The notes under the pieces: generated by a model
Databases searched by the model: none
Told to the model about the DNA's origin: nothing
The model's input: the letters and a program-made list of their open reading frames with translations, nothing else
Made by a program: the position numbers and the translations under genes
Assembly: GCF_010365055.1 (NCBI RefSeq)
Contig: NZ_JAAFHA010000012.1
Location: 1-64,000, forward strand
Reading direction: 5' to 3'
DNA from: Rhodoferax sp.
GTDB lineage: Bacteria; Pseudomonadota; Gammaproteobacteria; Burkholderiales; Burkholderiaceae_C
Length of the DNA stretch: 64,000 nt
Shown: one piece after another, positions 12,159-22,583 of the stretch
How the letters are laid out: each line of letters opens with the position of its first letter
How positions within the stretch are numbered: the stretch's first letter is position 1

Positions 12159-13543
12159 GCGGAAAGACGTCGATCACGCGCCGTTTGACGCTGCTGTTTG
12201 TCACAGCCTCATCGGTCGTGTTGCTGGCACTGGGCTTCGTCGTCGCTTCCTCGGTGGAGCAGCACTTTGAGCAGCAGGACATGGAGGTTTTGACTGGCAA
12301 GATGGAACTGGCCCGGTATGCCTTGCAGACCTACAAGTCGCAGGACGATCTGGCGCGAATTTCACGCGTGATCAGCGATTCCCTGGTCGGACACCATGGA
12401 CTTGAATTGATCATTTACGGCACTGATCACGAACTGATGTTCACCACGCCCAAGCCGCATTTCCCGTTTGACCTGATGGCAACCCAGGCTGCCAATAGTC
12501 CGTATCGCCCCATGACCTGGGAATTGGGTGGCCAAAGCTACCGCGGCATCGCTGCCGAGCTGCCCTCCGGCATCAGCGCGCATTCCAAGGTGGTGGTCGC
12601 GGTCGCCCTGGACATCGCCCACCACCAGGCATTCATGCGCTCCTTTCTGCAAACGCTATGGGTATTTGTAGCAGGCGCCGCCGTGCTGACCGGTGTGCTC
12701 GGGTGGGTCGCGGCACGGCGCGGCCTGGCGCCGCTGCGTGCCATGCGTGAGCAGACGCTTGTGGTCACGGCGCAGCAATTGAGCCATCGCCTGCCGGTAG
12801 AGTCGGTGCCGCTAGAGCTGGCCGAACTGGCGCAATCCTTGAATGACATGCTGGCCCGGCTTGAAGAAGCGTTTCGGCGCCTGTCAGAATTTTCGTCCGA
12901 CATCGCGCATGAGTTGCGCACGCCGGTGAGCAATTTGATGACGCAAACGCAGGTCGCCCTGTCGCGCGCGCGCGGCGCTGATGAGTACCGCGGCATTCTG
13001 GAGTCGAATGCTGAAGAATTCGAGCGCATGGCCCGCATGATCGCAGACATGCTGTTGCTCGCCAAAGCCGAAAACGGTCTGGTGGTGCCGAGCCGACAGG
13101 TCGTCCATCTGGCAGCAGAGGTTCAGACATTGTTTGACTACTACGATGCGGTGGCTGAAGAAAAGCAGCTGCAGCTCAGGCTTGAAGGCGACGGCGCGGT
13201 AAGCGCAGACCGGCTGATGTTGCGCCGGGCACTGGGCAACCTGCTCTCTAACGCTGTGCGCCATTCGACCGTGAATACGACCATCCAGGTCAATATCAGG
13301 TCGAGCGCGGACGCCATCTCGATTGCGATGAAAAATACCGGCGACACCATTCCAGCGGAGTATTTGGATCGCGTCTTTGACCGTTTCTTCCGGGTTGATC
13401 CATCGCGACAACGTTCAAGCGAAGGCACCGGGCTGGGCTTGGCCATCACCAAGTCAATCGTGCTGGCCCACGCGGGAACAATTGCTGCAGGTTCCGCAGA
13501 CGGTGTTACGACGTTCAGCATCTCCCTGCCACGTGTCGCCTGA
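12149..13543 (+). CDS. cusS: Heavy-metal sensor histidine kinase
   Basis: HAMP, H-box [21 protein letters not shown]-box [10 protein letters not shown]; overlaps cusR. Confidence 0.93.
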   Translation: MRLSGKTSITRRLTLLFVTASSVVLLALGFVVASSVEQHFEQQDMEVLTGKMELARYALQTYKSQDDLARISRVISDSLVGHHGLELIIYGTDHELMFTTPKPHFPFDLMATQAANSPYRPMTWELGGQSYRGIAAELPSGISAHSKVVVAVALDIAHHQAFMRSFLQTLWVFVAGAAVLTGVLGWVAARRGLAPLRAMREQTLVVTAQQLSHRLPVESVPLELAELAQSLNDMLARLEEAFRRLSEFSSDIAHELRTPVSNLMTQTQVALSRARGADEYRGILESNAEEFERMARMIADMLLLAKAENGLVVPSRQVVHLAAEVQTLFDYYDAVAEEKQLQLRLEGDGAVSADRLMLRRALGNLLSNAVRHSTVNTTIQVNIRSSADAISIAMKNTGDTIPAEYLDRVFDRFFRVDPSRQRSSEGTGLGLAITKSIVLAHAGTIAAGSADGVTTFSISLPRVA

Positions 13544-13691
13544 TACGAATTACTTACCACTTTGTAATTTGCCAGTCATCTCCTGGTCGGTGTCAACTTT
13601 TTATAGTTCACCCATATCGCAATGTCGCGATAGAAGCTGGACAAGACGGTACACGATGACGACCGACCTGCCCGGAATTGTTTAACAAGCT

Positions 13692-14081
13692 TTGAAAGGA
13701 ATCATCATGAAAAACAGATTTGCCACCATTGCCCTGATCCTCGCCTCTGGCCTGATCGCCGGTACCCCAGCCCTGGCCGAATACTCCCGCACCGATGACA
13801 ACATCGGGTTTGGGAATTTTTCGAACCAGCAAATTGGATCAAGCGTCACCCGCGAGCAAGTCACAGCCGAACTCATGCGCGCGCACCGTACCGGTGAGCA
13901 CCAGAGTGTTCGAATGATGGGCCGGGATGACGACGGGGAGATTCAAGCGTCCAGCCCAGAACCATCGAGCGTCACGCGCAAGCAAGTCACAGCCGAACTC
14001 ATGCGCGCGCACCGTACCGGTGAGCACCAGAGTGTTCGAATGATGGGCCGGGATGACGACGGAACTCTACCCAAGCTTTAA
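13692..14081 (+). CDS. Small secreted DUF4148-like protein with internal 42-aa tandem repeat
   Basis: Signal peptide; SSVTR[EK]QVTAELMRAHRTGEHQSVRMMGRDDDG occurs twice. Confidence 0.7.
   Translation: MKGIIMKNRFATIALILASGLIAGTPALAEYSRTDDNIGFGNFSNQQIGSSVTREQVTAELMRAHRTGEHQSVRMMGRDDDGEIQASSPEPSSVTRKQVTAELMRAHRTGEHQSVRMMGRDDDGTLPKL
13842..14060 (+). repeat. 126-bp-period tandem repeat, near-identical units
   Basis: AGCGTCAC[C/G]CGC[G/A]AGCAAGTCACAGCCGAACTC...GGGCCGGGATGACGACGG at 13842 and 13968. Confidence 0.9.
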
Positions 14082-14161
14082 TCGGGTGTCACGACGATGA
14101 CGCAGGAATCCGTCAGCGAAGGCACGCAGTAAATGGTGGCGCCTCGGCGCCTTTACCCTGA

Positions 14162-14189
14162 AATCCCGCCCTGGTGGCGGGATTTTTTC
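14162..14189 (+). terminator. Rho-independent terminator
   Basis: AATCCCGCCctggtGGCGGGATTTTTTC. Confidence 0.85.
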
Positions 14190-14412
14190 TCTGACAGCGA
14201 CTGCAGATTAACAGTCGATGGGTTCAGGGTCAAGCCGAACGATGCAGGCGCCTGAATTGACGCTGCCAACATTGCCCGGGATTCACCTGGACTTTTGCTG
14301 GCGAAGAGGAAAATCAAGCACCAGCCACTGCGTCTTTGATAAGGCGCAAATGCCGCCAGCCAACAGGTGTGACGATGGGGCAAGTTGACGCCTGCATAGC
14401 TCAGGACTACCG

Positions 14413-14748
14413 ATGAAACCTGAAGCCACACTGTACGAGATACTCGAAGTCAGTCCACACGCCAGCGCCCAGGTCATCCGGGCGGCGTACCGCTGCCTGG
14501 CCCAAAGCAACCATCCCGACAAAAACTGTGGCAGCGAGGCCGCCAGTGAGCGGCAGGTGCAGATCAACTTCGCCTATGGCGTTCTGTCGGATGCGCGCAA
14601 GCGTCGGCGGTATGACCAGCGCATGGGCACGCAGCAGGTGTCTGACATTGAGCGTCGTGGCACCGACATGGCGGCGCCAGCACACTCGAAGGCCATGAAT
14701 GACGCGCCACCGGTATCGCGGGCCTTCGCCTTTCGCCCGTTCAAATAG
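14413..14748 (+). CDS. Short J-domain (DnaJ-like) protein
   Basis: LYEILEVSPHASAQVIRAAYRCLAQSNHPDKN: HPD motif and YDQR end of J-domain. Confidence 0.8.
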   Translation: MKPEATLYEILEVSPHASAQVIRAAYRCLAQSNHPDKNCGSEAASERQVQINFAYGVLSDARKRRRYDQRMGTQQVSDIERRGTDMAAPAHSKAMNDAPPVSRAFAFRPFK

Positions 14749-14776
14749 GACGCCGGTAGGCGCTTGCCATCCGGGC

Positions 14777-15010
14777 TCAGTTGGCTTCGTTGAAGCTGCT
14801 CCGCAAATGCGGCAAGTACTGGGGCCTGTAGCCAAAATTCCCAGCCGTGGCGGCATCAAGAAACCTGCCACCTTTGGCCGCAATGGCCTGGGCCATGCGC
14901 CGGGTGGAGTCGGGCAGCGAGGTCGAGCAGTCCGTCACTTCATCTGAGAGGTAAGGACAGTCTGCGATGGATCTGCAGAGGCTCCGCATAAAAAGTGAAA
15001 CATTCATCAT
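14777..15010 (-). pseudogene. Fragment of a 3-hydroxyisobutyrate dehydrogenase-family oxidoreductase
   Basis: VTDCSTSLPDSTRRMAQAIAAKGGRFLDA matches the HIBADH-family substrate-binding signature region; N- and C-terminal domains missing. Confidence 0.6.
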
Positions 15011-15164
15011 ACAAATGCATTGCGTGTCCGTGCTGTTGTCTTTGAATATTTGACTGAATTCACTTAAAATTTAGCCGGTCACCGTACTAGACTAAATCTA
15101 CAGGGCCGTCCAACCGCACTCCCGGCGTTTCGATAGATGGCCTTCGACAGTAAAGGAATACCCC

Positions 15165-15929
15165 ATGACAGTTTTTGCCCAATACCCCAGCCTGGCTGAC
15201 CGGACGGTGCTCATCACAGGAGGCGCCACCAGCATTGGTGCCTGCCTTGTCGAGCAATTCACCGCCCAAGGCGCGAAGGTCGGCTTCATCGACATCGACA
15301 CCGCGGCAGGATCGACGCTGGCAAGCGCACTGGCCGGAGCGCGGCACGCCCCGCTGTTTGTACATGCTGACTTGACAGACATTGCTGCGTTGGAGAGCGC
15401 CATCGACAAGGTGCGCCAGCACTTTGGCCCCATTAACGCACTGCTGAACAATGCTGCCAACGATCGCCGTCACACCATTGAGGAGACCACCTCAGAGTCG
15501 TGGGATGCAGGCATCGCCGTGAACCTGAAGCATCAGTTCTTTGCTGCTCGCAACGTCGCGCCCGACATGCGCAAGGCCGGTGGCGGAAGCATCGTGAATT
15601 TCGGCTCCCTTAGCTGGATGCTCAAACAGGGGGGCATGCCCGTTTACACAACATCCAAATCTGCCGTGCAGGGACTGACGCGCAGCCTCGCGCGCGATTT
15701 CGGCCCCTTCAACATCCGGGTCAACACACTGGTGCCGGGTTGGGTGATGACCGAAAAGCAGCTGCGTCTCTGGGTCGATGACACAGCTCGCGCTGATATC
15801 GCGCGTGGCCAGTGCATCAACCAGCCGGTATTGGCAGAGCACATTGCCCGGATGGCGCTTTTTCTGGTGGCAGACGACAGCGCCATGTGCACGGCACAGA
15901 ATTTTGTGGTCGATGGCGGTTGGGTGTGA
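15165..15929 (+). CDS. SDR-family oxidoreductase
   Basis: TVLITGGATSIGACLV, YTTSKSAVQGLTRSLARDFGPFNIRVN. Confidence 0.9.
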   Translation: MTVFAQYPSLADRTVLITGGATSIGACLVEQFTAQGAKVGFIDIDTAAGSTLASALAGARHAPLFVHADLTDIAALESAIDKVRQHFGPINALLNNAANDRRHTIEETTSESWDAGIAVNLKHQFFAARNVAPDMRKAGGGSIVNFGSLSWMLKQGGMPVYTTSKSAVQGLTRSLARDFGPFNIRVNTLVPGWVMTEKQLRLWVDDTARADIARGQCINQPVLAEHIARMALFLVADDSAMCTAQNFVVDGGWV

Positions 15930-15974
15930 CAGGGCGAAGCCTTGTCCCCGCCTGCGTTGAATCGGGCGGCCACC

Positions 15975-17198
15975 TCAGCCGTGCCGACCTGGTTCCTGCC
16001 TTGCCGCCCGAACTGGGCGAGTAGCCCGATCGTCTGTGCTGGTTCCGAGTGCGCCCATGATGGGCAAAACGCGGCGTGCAAGCACGGCGAGGGCCGCCGC
16101 AAACAAGGCGACAAGGCACAGCGCTACCGGTAAGGTGGCGACCTGCGCCACTGCACCGATCATGGGTGGGCCTAATAGAAAGCCAAGATAGCCCAAACCG
16201 GCGACGCCGGAGATGCCATGCGCGGGCGAGATGCCGGGCACCCGCGATGCGCATGAAAAGAGCACCGGCACGACGTTCGAGATGCCAAGTCCCACCAACG
16301 CGAAACCTGCGAGCGCCGCCGCAGGATGGCCGATCAGCAAGACCGCCAGCATCGCGATTGCGGCCAGCGTACCACCGACACTCAGCAGGGTTTCGGCACC
16401 CCATCGCGCACGAGCACGGTCACCCGCGAAGCGGCCGATCGCCATCGCCACCGAGAACGACGCGTAGGCCAGAGCCGCCAGGGCTTGCGGCGACGCCAGG
16501 CTCTCGCGCAGGTAGAGCACACTCCAGTCGTACATGGCGCCCTCGGCCACCAAGCCGAGGGCGGCCATGGCGCCGAGCAGGATGATGACACCGTGGGGCC
16601 GCATGAAACTGTGGCCCGCTTCTTCGGTGGTGCGCGCGCGGTCCGGCAGCATCGAGGGAACGACGGCAATGGTCAGGGCGGCCGCACCCACGGCGACCCA
16701 CAGCGTATGCGTGGTCGCTGCGACGCCTGCAACCGCGAGCAAGCTCGCCAGCGCCGCGCCAGCGAGCCCACCCAAACTGAAAAAGCCATGACAGCTCGAC
16801 ATAATCGGCCGTCCATAGGCGGCCTCGACCTCTACGGCATGCGCATTCATGGCGACATCGAACAGGCTGTTTGCTACACCGAAAACGAACAGACCCATAA
16901 CGCCTGCCCAGTAGCTGGGCAGCTGCAAAACGGCGCCGATCGCTGCGGCGGTCATGAGACCGGAAACTGCACAGACGGCCCGGGCGCCGAAGCGGCCGAT
17001 GAGCGCACCGGCCCCAAGAACGGCGACGAGCGCGCCGACCCCGGCCGCCAGCATCGCCAACGCCACTTCGACCTCGCTCAGGCTATGCAGGCGTTTGAAA
17101 GTCGGTACGTGCACGCCCCAGGTCGCAAACGCCAGCCCATTGAGGAAAAAGTGGACATTGGTTGCCTGGCGGGCTGATCGGGGGACTGAACGGGACAC
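15975..17198 (-). CDS. MFS transporter
   Basis: 12-TM-like profile; GTG start proposed just after the upstream epimerase stop. Confidence 0.8.
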   Translation of the reverse strand: MSRSVPRSARQATNVHFFLNGLAFATWGVHVPTFKRLHSLSEVEVALAMLAAGVGALVAVLGAGALIGRFGARAVCAVSGLMTAAAIGAVLQLPSYWAGVMGLFVFGVANSLFDVAMNAHAVEVEAAYGRPIMSSCHGFFSLGGLAGAALASLLAVAGVAATTHTLWVAVGAAALTIAVVPSMLPDRARTTEEAGHSFMRPHGVIILLGAMAALGLVAEGAMYDWSVLYLRESLASPQALAALAYASFSVAMAIGRFAGDRARARWGAETLLSVGGTLAAIAMLAVLLIGHPAAALAGFALVGLGISNVVPVLFSCASRVPGISPAHGISGVAGLGYLGFLLGPPMIGAVAQVATLPVALCLVALFAAALAVLARRVLPIMGALGTSTDDRATRPVRAARQEPGRHG

Positions 17199-17202
17199 TC
17201 GG

Positions 17203-18093
17203 TCACTTGACGTGACTGCGCCAGTTGTACTCTTGCTTGAAGTCCAGCAAGCGCTTGATTTTTTCATTGCTCAGCAGGGTCTCGAACTCGCCGAGTGTCT
17301 TTTTGACCGGCACCGTCGGATAGAAACGCTTGAGCAGCTCCGCTGTCGGCAGGTCGGACGAGACATCGTCGGCCGCAACGTTCATCACCTGGAAGCCCAG
17401 GCCGTCCTTGTCCACACCCAAGCGCGCTGCGGTGGCCAGGTCGCGGGCGTCGATGTAGCTCCAGGTGATGCGTCGGCGAAAGCCCGGGTCCTTGAAATAC
17501 TCGGGAAACTTCGCGTAGTCCACGGGATCGATCACATTGCCGATGCGCAGGCAGTAGATATCCGACCCGGTTCGGGCATGGAATGCCTTGGCCGTGGCCT
17601 CGTTGATCACCTTGGACATTGCGTAGCTGTCCATCGGATCAACAGGGTATTCTTCATCTAGCGGTAGGTACTCGGGCATGCGGTAGTTGTCGGCGAAGAC
17701 AATGCCGTAGGTCGTTTCGCTGGAGGCGATGATGACCTTCTTGATCCCGTACTTCGACGCCGCATCCAGCACGTTGTAGGTGCTCATGACGTTGGTGCGA
17801 AAGACCTCGTTGTCCGGATAGGTCATGATCCGCGGAATCGCTGCGAAGTGGATGATCGCATCGATGGGCGCCGGTTTGATGGTTTCGCTGAACTCGTGCC
17901 GCACCGTCGTGCTGCAGAGCGCGTTGAAGACCTGACCCGCATCGGTCAGGTCGGTGATAAGTGTGCGGGCTGTAGAGTTTTGCAGGACCGTGCGGTCCAG
18001 GTTGAGTACCTGATGCCCGTGGTCGAGCAGCTCCTTGACGACCCATTTGCCAGCCATGCCGCTGCCGCCGGTGACGATGATATTTTTTTTCAT
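17203..18093 (-). CDS. NAD-dependent epimerase/dehydratase family protein
   Basis: VTGGSGMAGKWVVKELLDHGH Rossmann motif, YAMSK catalytic motif. Confidence 0.88.
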   Translation of the reverse strand: MKKNIIVTGGSGMAGKWVVKELLDHGHQVLNLDRTVLQNSTARTLITDLTDAGQVFNALCSTTVRHEFSETIKPAPIDAIIHFAAIPRIMTYPDNEVFRTNVMSTYNVLDAASKYGIKKVIIASSETTYGIVFADNYRMPEYLPLDEEYPVDPMDSYAMSKVINEATAKAFHARTGSDIYCLRIGNVIDPVDYAKFPEYFKDPGFRRRITWSYIDARDLATAARLGVDKDGLGFQVMNVAADDVSSDLPTAELLKRFYPTVPVKKTLGEFETLLSNEKIKRLLDFKQEYNWRSHVK

Positions 18094-18153
18094 TGCATTT
18101 CCGTTAATGGTGAGTGTGTTGCTTGTCTGGATTGAAATTATTCGGTGGCTGTC

Positions 18154-18813
18154 TCAGTGCCGGCTGGCCAAGGCGTCACGCACTGCCTCGACGCCGCTTT
18201 GCGGCGAGGACAGGACGGGTACCTTCAAGTCGGTGAGTGAAGGAATCAGCCGAGCCATCGACACCTGTGCCAGTACGATGACATCAACTTTGTCGGCCAG
18301 GGACTCAATCGTGCGCTTGACGATCTCGTCATGCAGCTCGGACTTGCCATCCAGTAGCGCCTGGAAGCCACCTTCGGCCAATGCCTCGGTCACCTCGATG
18401 GATTTCCCGGCAGCCGCGGCCTTCGCCTTGATCAAGCGAACCGTCGGTTCGAGCGTTGTCTTGACTGTCGCGACCACGCCGATCCTCGGCCCCGACGCAA
18501 CAGCACGCTCGGCCATGGTATCGTCGATTTTGATGATGGGGATCGAGATGGCCGCACGGGCAGCGCTGGCCGCCTCGCCGACCGACGAGCAGGCATTGAG
18601 CAGCGCGACGGCGCCCATCTGCTGCCCCAGTTGCATATAGGAAAAGATGCGCCCTGTCACAGCCTCGGTGAGATGGCCTGCCGCGATGACATCGTTGAGC
18701 AGGCTGTCATCCATGATGTTGATGACGCGCACGTCGGGCAATATCTGCTGAAACTGCTGCTTGATCGGCTGTATGGTGGCAGGCCCGGTGTGGACGACGA
18801 CGACGGTTCTCAT
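18154..18813 (-). CDS. Aspartate/glutamate racemase-family protein
   Basis: LLNACSSVGEA and IVLAQVSMARL regions typical of the family. Confidence 0.75.
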   Translation of the reverse strand: MRTVVVVHTGPATIQPIKQQFQQILPDVRVINIMDDSLLNDVIAAGHLTEAVTGRIFSYMQLGQQMGAVALLNACSSVGEAASAARAAISIPIIKIDDTMAERAVASGPRIGVVATVKTTLEPTVRLIKAKAAAAGKSIEVTEALAEGGFQALLDGKSELHDEIVKRTIESLADKVDVIVLAQVSMARLIPSLTDLKVPVLSSPQSGVEAVRDALASRH

Positions 18814-18844
18814 TGAAAGCTCCTTGTGAATGAAATAAAAAGAA

Positions 18845-20350
18845 TCAAGCGGCCGCGGCTTCCATCACCACGTGCTGGGTGGCTTGCTGCCGCGACAGCT
18901 TGGCAGTGATGGCGCCCTCGCGCAAGACGATCACGCGATCGCTGATCGCGAGGATTTCCGGTAAGTCTGACGACACCACGATGACGGCCATACCGCGTGA
19001 TGCCAGCTCCTGCAGGAGCCGGTGTACATCGGCTTTTGCCGCAATGTCGATGCCGCGCGTGGGCTCGTCAACAATGAGTACCTTCGGCGAGCGTGCGACC
19101 CATTTGGCAATGACGACTTTCTGCTGGTTGCCGCCGCTGAGGTTGCCAACTGTCTTTTCGACCGACGGTGTCTTGATGCCGAGCCGCTTGACGAACTTCT
19201 GGCATCCGACGGTCTCTGCCAAGCGGCTGATGAAGCGCAGCGTAGAGTAACTCTCCAGGTGCGTCAGGCTGAAGTTTTCACGAATATTCATCCCCAGCAC
19301 CAGCCCACCCGACTTGCGGTCCTCGGTGACGAAACCGAGTCCGTAATCGATCGCCACGCGCGGGCTGTCGATAGCAACCGGCTGGCCGCCAAGCTCGATG
19401 GAGCCGTGGTATGGCCGCAGGCCGAAAACCATCTCCATGAGTTCGGTGCGTCCGGCACCGACCAGTCCGAAAAATCCGAGGATCTCACCTTCGTGAACGC
19501 TGAAACTGCAGTCGCGCACAGCTACTGTGTGCGCCGTCCTGTGCTTGAGTGTCAGGCCCTTGGCCTCCAGCGCGACCTTCTGTGTCGCGTGGCACTGATA
19601 GTCGCCATAGAGATCACTTTGTTCGCGGTCCACCATCATCTTGACCAAGCGCGCGCGGTCAAGCTGCTCGACCGGCAAGGTGTCGACGCAGGCGCCATCG
19701 CGCAGGACCGTCACACGGTCGGCGAGATCAAAGATCTCCTCAAGCCGATGTGTGATGTAGATGATGCCGATGCCTTCGGACCTGAGCTTGCGGATGGTCT
19801 CCCTCAGCACCGTAGCCTCGTGATGGCTGAGGGACGCGGTCGGCTCGTCCATGATGACGATCTTCGAGTGATTCGAAATCGCTTTGGCGATCTCGACCAT
19901 CTGTTTTTGACCAATGCTGAGATCGCCGACGAGCGTGCCGGGATCGAGATGCATATCGAGCGATTCCAGCAGCACTCGCGTGGCGGCCTGCATCGCGCGC
20001 CTGTCGAGGAAACCCAGCCGGTTCGATATTTCCTTGCTGAGGAAGATGTTCTCGGCGATGGTCAGGTTATCGACGACCGACAGTTCCTGGTAAATGATGC
20101 ATACGCCGAGTTGCCGCGCATGGGCCGTGCCAGTCAAGTGCGGCACCAAGACGCCGTTGATCCAAATCTCTCCTCCCGCATCGGGCTGATAGACACCCGT
20201 CATGATTTTCATGAGGGTACTTTTTCCGGCGCCATTCTCACCTGCAATGGCAAGCACCTCACCGCGGGCAATGTGCAGGCTTACCCGATTCAATGCCTTC
20301 ACACCAGCGAAGGTCTTTGAAATATCCTTGACTTGCAGATAAGGCAACAC
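18845..20350 (-). CDS. Sugar ABC transporter ATP-binding protein (RbsA-like, two NBDs)
   Basis: Two NBDs: GENGAGKSTLMKIMTG, and LSGGNQQKVVIAKW in the second. Confidence 0.93.
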   Translation of the reverse strand: MLPYLQVKDISKTFAGVKALNRVSLHIARGEVLAIAGENGAGKSTLMKIMTGVYQPDAGGEIWINGVLVPHLTGTAHARQLGVCIIYQELSVVDNLTIAENIFLSKEISNRLGFLDRRAMQAATRVLLESLDMHLDPGTLVGDLSIGQKQMVEIAKAISNHSKIVIMDEPTASLSHHEATVLRETIRKLRSEGIGIIYITHRLEEIFDLADRVTVLRDGACVDTLPVEQLDRARLVKMMVDREQSDLYGDYQCHATQKVALEAKGLTLKHRTAHTVAVRDCSFSVHEGEILGFFGLVGAGRTELMEMVFGLRPYHGSIELGGQPVAIDSPRVAIDYGLGFVTEDRKSGGLVLGMNIRENFSLTHLESYSTLRFISRLAETVGCQKFVKRLGIKTPSVEKTVGNLSGGNQQKVVIAKWVARSPKVLIVDEPTRGIDIAAKADVHRLLQELASRGMAVIVVSSDLPEILAISDRVIVLREGAITAKLSRQQATQHVVMEAAAA

Positions 20351-20368
20351 ACGCAGCTCCGTAAGAGG

Positions 20369-20388
20369 CGGGCCCGATCACGGGCCCG
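20369..20388 (-). other. GC-rich intra-operon hairpin between SBP and ATPase genes
   Basis: CGGGCCCG-ATCA-CGGGCCCG. Confidence 0.5.
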
Positions 20389-20400
20389 GTTCAAATTATG

Positions 20401-21369
20401 TTACTTGGTATAGGAGCCGAGGTTGTCGTTGGTGACCACGTTCACCCCCGTGTCGACGTCCTTCGGAGCTGTCTCTTTGCCGGTGATCTGATCGACCAGG
20501 TGCTCGACGGCAAGCTTGCCCATTGTGACGGGGCGCTGGACCATGATGCCCTGGATGTAGCCCTCCTTCACACCCTTGATGGTGTCAGGCAGGTCATCGA
20601 ATGCGAAGACTTTGACAGTCCCTTTCTTGCTGCCAAACTCTTTGGTAGCCATGACCTTGGACACTGCCGGACCGCCGACCTGGCTCACCCCGAAGATCCC
20701 CTTGAGCGCCGGATGTCCGCGGAAGAGGGACTCGGTTGTTGAAACCGCCTTCGCCAGATCATCCTCCGTGCCTTCGGTCGCCACGACCTTGATCTTTGGG
20801 TACTTGGACAGCGACTTCTTGATGCCGGTGATACGCTCGTTGAGGTTCGCAGCGCCGAGCTGTCCGGTGAGAATGGCCACTTCACCTTCGCCACCGATGG
20901 CCTTGGCCATTGACTCGCCCATGGTCTCGCCCGCGGCCGAATTGATGGTGCCGATGTACATCGAACGACCGCTCTTGGACGAATCCGAGTCGAACGTCAC
21001 GACTTTGATGCCGCTGGCGACAGCCTTTTTGATCGCAGCCTCGACCGACTTCGGTTCGTTGACCGAGATGGCGATGCCGTCCACCTTCTTGGAGATCAGG
21101 TCTTCGAGGATGCGCACCTGAGTTGAACCCTGTGTATTCTGTGGCACGACCCATTGGTACTGCACGCCGAGCTTATCGGCAGCGGCCTTGGCGCCATTGT
21201 TGCAGTCGTCGAAGAATGGCACCGCAACCTTCGGGATGACCGCGATCCTGATATCTTTGAGGTCCTTCGCGCTGGCATTCATTTGAACGGCCAAGCTCAG
21301 GGGTATAGCCAACAGCGCAAACTGGAACAGTGGTAGTAATTGTTTCATGATGTCTCTTTTCGTGTGCAA
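20401..21369 (-). CDS. Sugar ABC transporter substrate-binding protein (RbsB-like)
   Basis: Signal peptide; periplasmic binding protein 1 fold signatures; operon context. Confidence 0.9.
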   Translation of the reverse strand: MHTKRDIMKQLLPLFQFALLAIPLSLAVQMNASAKDLKDIRIAVIPKVAVPFFDDCNNGAKAAADKLGVQYQWVVPQNTQGSTQVRILEDLISKKVDGIAISVNEPKSVEAAIKKAVASGIKVVTFDSDSSKSGRSMYIGTINSAAGETMGESMAKAIGGEGEVAILTGQLGAANLNERITGIKKSLSKYPKIKVVATEGTEDDLAKAVSTTESLFRGHPALKGIFGVSQVGGPAVSKVMATKEFGSKKGTVKVFAFDDLPDTIKGVKEGYIQGIMVQRPVTMGKLAVEHLVDQITGKETAPKDVDTGVNVVTNDNLGSYTK

Positions 21370-21439
21370 GTTAAAGATTGGTGCTTTGGAAGCATGAATT
21401 TACGTTCGCTTGGGTGAGGTTTCGGGTCGTTTTGCCGAA

Positions 21440-22504
21440 TTACCGCTCCTTTCTGGCGTTACGCCACACGTCGATACTTACGGCGATCAGGATGACGGCA
21501 CCCGTGATGGCCTGCTGTGCATAGGTATTGATGTTCATCAGGACTACGCCGTTGGCGATGATCCCGGTGAGCGCGGCGCCGAGGATGGCGCCCATCACGC
21601 TGCCCACACCGCCCGCCAGGCTCGCGCCGCCGATAGCTGCTGCGGCGATGACGTCGAGCTCCACGCCAAAACCGGATGCGGGCTCGGCCGACAGATAGCG
21701 CGAGAAGGCCACAATGCCGGCCAGCGCAGATATCGTGCCCGACAGCGTGTAAACCGTGAGTTTGATGCGCGAGGTGTTGACGCCGCTCAGCCACGCGGCC
21801 TGCTCGTTGCCGCCGGTCGCATATACATGGCGGCCAAAGGTGGTGAACGTCATGATCACCGAAAAGATGAGCGCGAGCACCAGCATGATGATCACTGGCG
21901 CAGGCACGCTGCCGATATATCCCTGGCCGATCATGCTGAAAATCTCGGGGGTCTCGGGAGTCGCCGGAACGCCCTTGGTCACAATGTACATCAGCCCCCG
22001 GCCGATGCTCAAGGTGCCCAGCGTCGCGATGAACGGGGGTAGTCGCCCTACGGTGACAAGCAAACCGTTCGTCAAGCCAAAAAGGAAGCCGACGCCCAAG
22101 CCGCACGACACACTAACCACGGTCGAAAACCCGTTCTGAAAGGCCAGGGCGGTGACGAGCCCGGACAATCCCATCACGGATCCTACGGAGAGGTCAATGC
22201 CGCCAGTGATGATCACCATCACCATGCCGATGGACATGATGGCCGTCAGTGAAAACGAACGGAAGACGCCCATCAGATTGTCCGTTGTCAGGAAGTAGGG
22301 CGTCACCAGGGCGATGCCGACACTCACCAGAACAAGCGCAAGAAGTACGCTCACCTCCTTGGCGCGGAATATGCCAAGCAAAGTTCGCCCCAGCGAGTGC
22401 GCCGTCATTCGGTTCGGCTGAGTTATTCCAACGTCCACTTTGTCTCCTAATAGTTTGTGCAAGGCACTCGAAAAATCAAAAGAGTTCTGCCCTAAATTCA
22501 ACAA
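21440..22504 (-). CDS. Sugar ABC transporter permease (RbsC-like)
   Basis: GGIDLSVGSVMGLSG, AAAAIGGASLAGGVGSVMGAILGA. Confidence 0.92.
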   Translation of the reverse strand: MLNLGQNSFDFSSALHKLLGDKVDVGITQPNRMTAHSLGRTLLGIFRAKEVSVLLALVLVSVGIALVTPYFLTTDNLMGVFRSFSLTAIMSIGMVMVIITGGIDLSVGSVMGLSGLVTALAFQNGFSTVVSVSCGLGVGFLFGLTNGLLVTVGRLPPFIATLGTLSIGRGLMYIVTKGVPATPETPEIFSMIGQGYIGSVPAPVIIMLVLALIFSVIMTFTTFGRHVYATGGNEQAAWLSGVNTSRIKLTVYTLSGTISALAGIVAFSRYLSAEPASGFGVELDVIAAAAIGGASLAGGVGSVMGAILGAALTGIIANGVVLMNINTYAQQAITGAVILIAVSIDVWRNARKER

Positions 22505-22571
22505 CAGTTTTTCATCGCGTTTCTTGATCGACTCAATTCATTGAGTGCCAGATTTGTTTTTTAGTAGGATG

Positions 22572-22583
22572 GTTATCATACAA
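22572..22583. promoter_or_regulatory. Candidate GntR/FadR-subfamily operator
   Basis: GTTATCATACAA, identical to sites upstream of ltnD and dctP. Confidence 0.45.

Noticed and set aside
13550-13569. Possible third cop box ATTAC...TGTAAT upstream of the tandem-repeat protein gene
   Set aside because: Spacing between half-sites is larger than the N4 seen in the two other candidates.
19022-20320. 432-aa + strand ORF opposite the ABC ATPase gene
   Set aside because: Antisense to a well-supported RbsA-like gene; no recognisable protein features.
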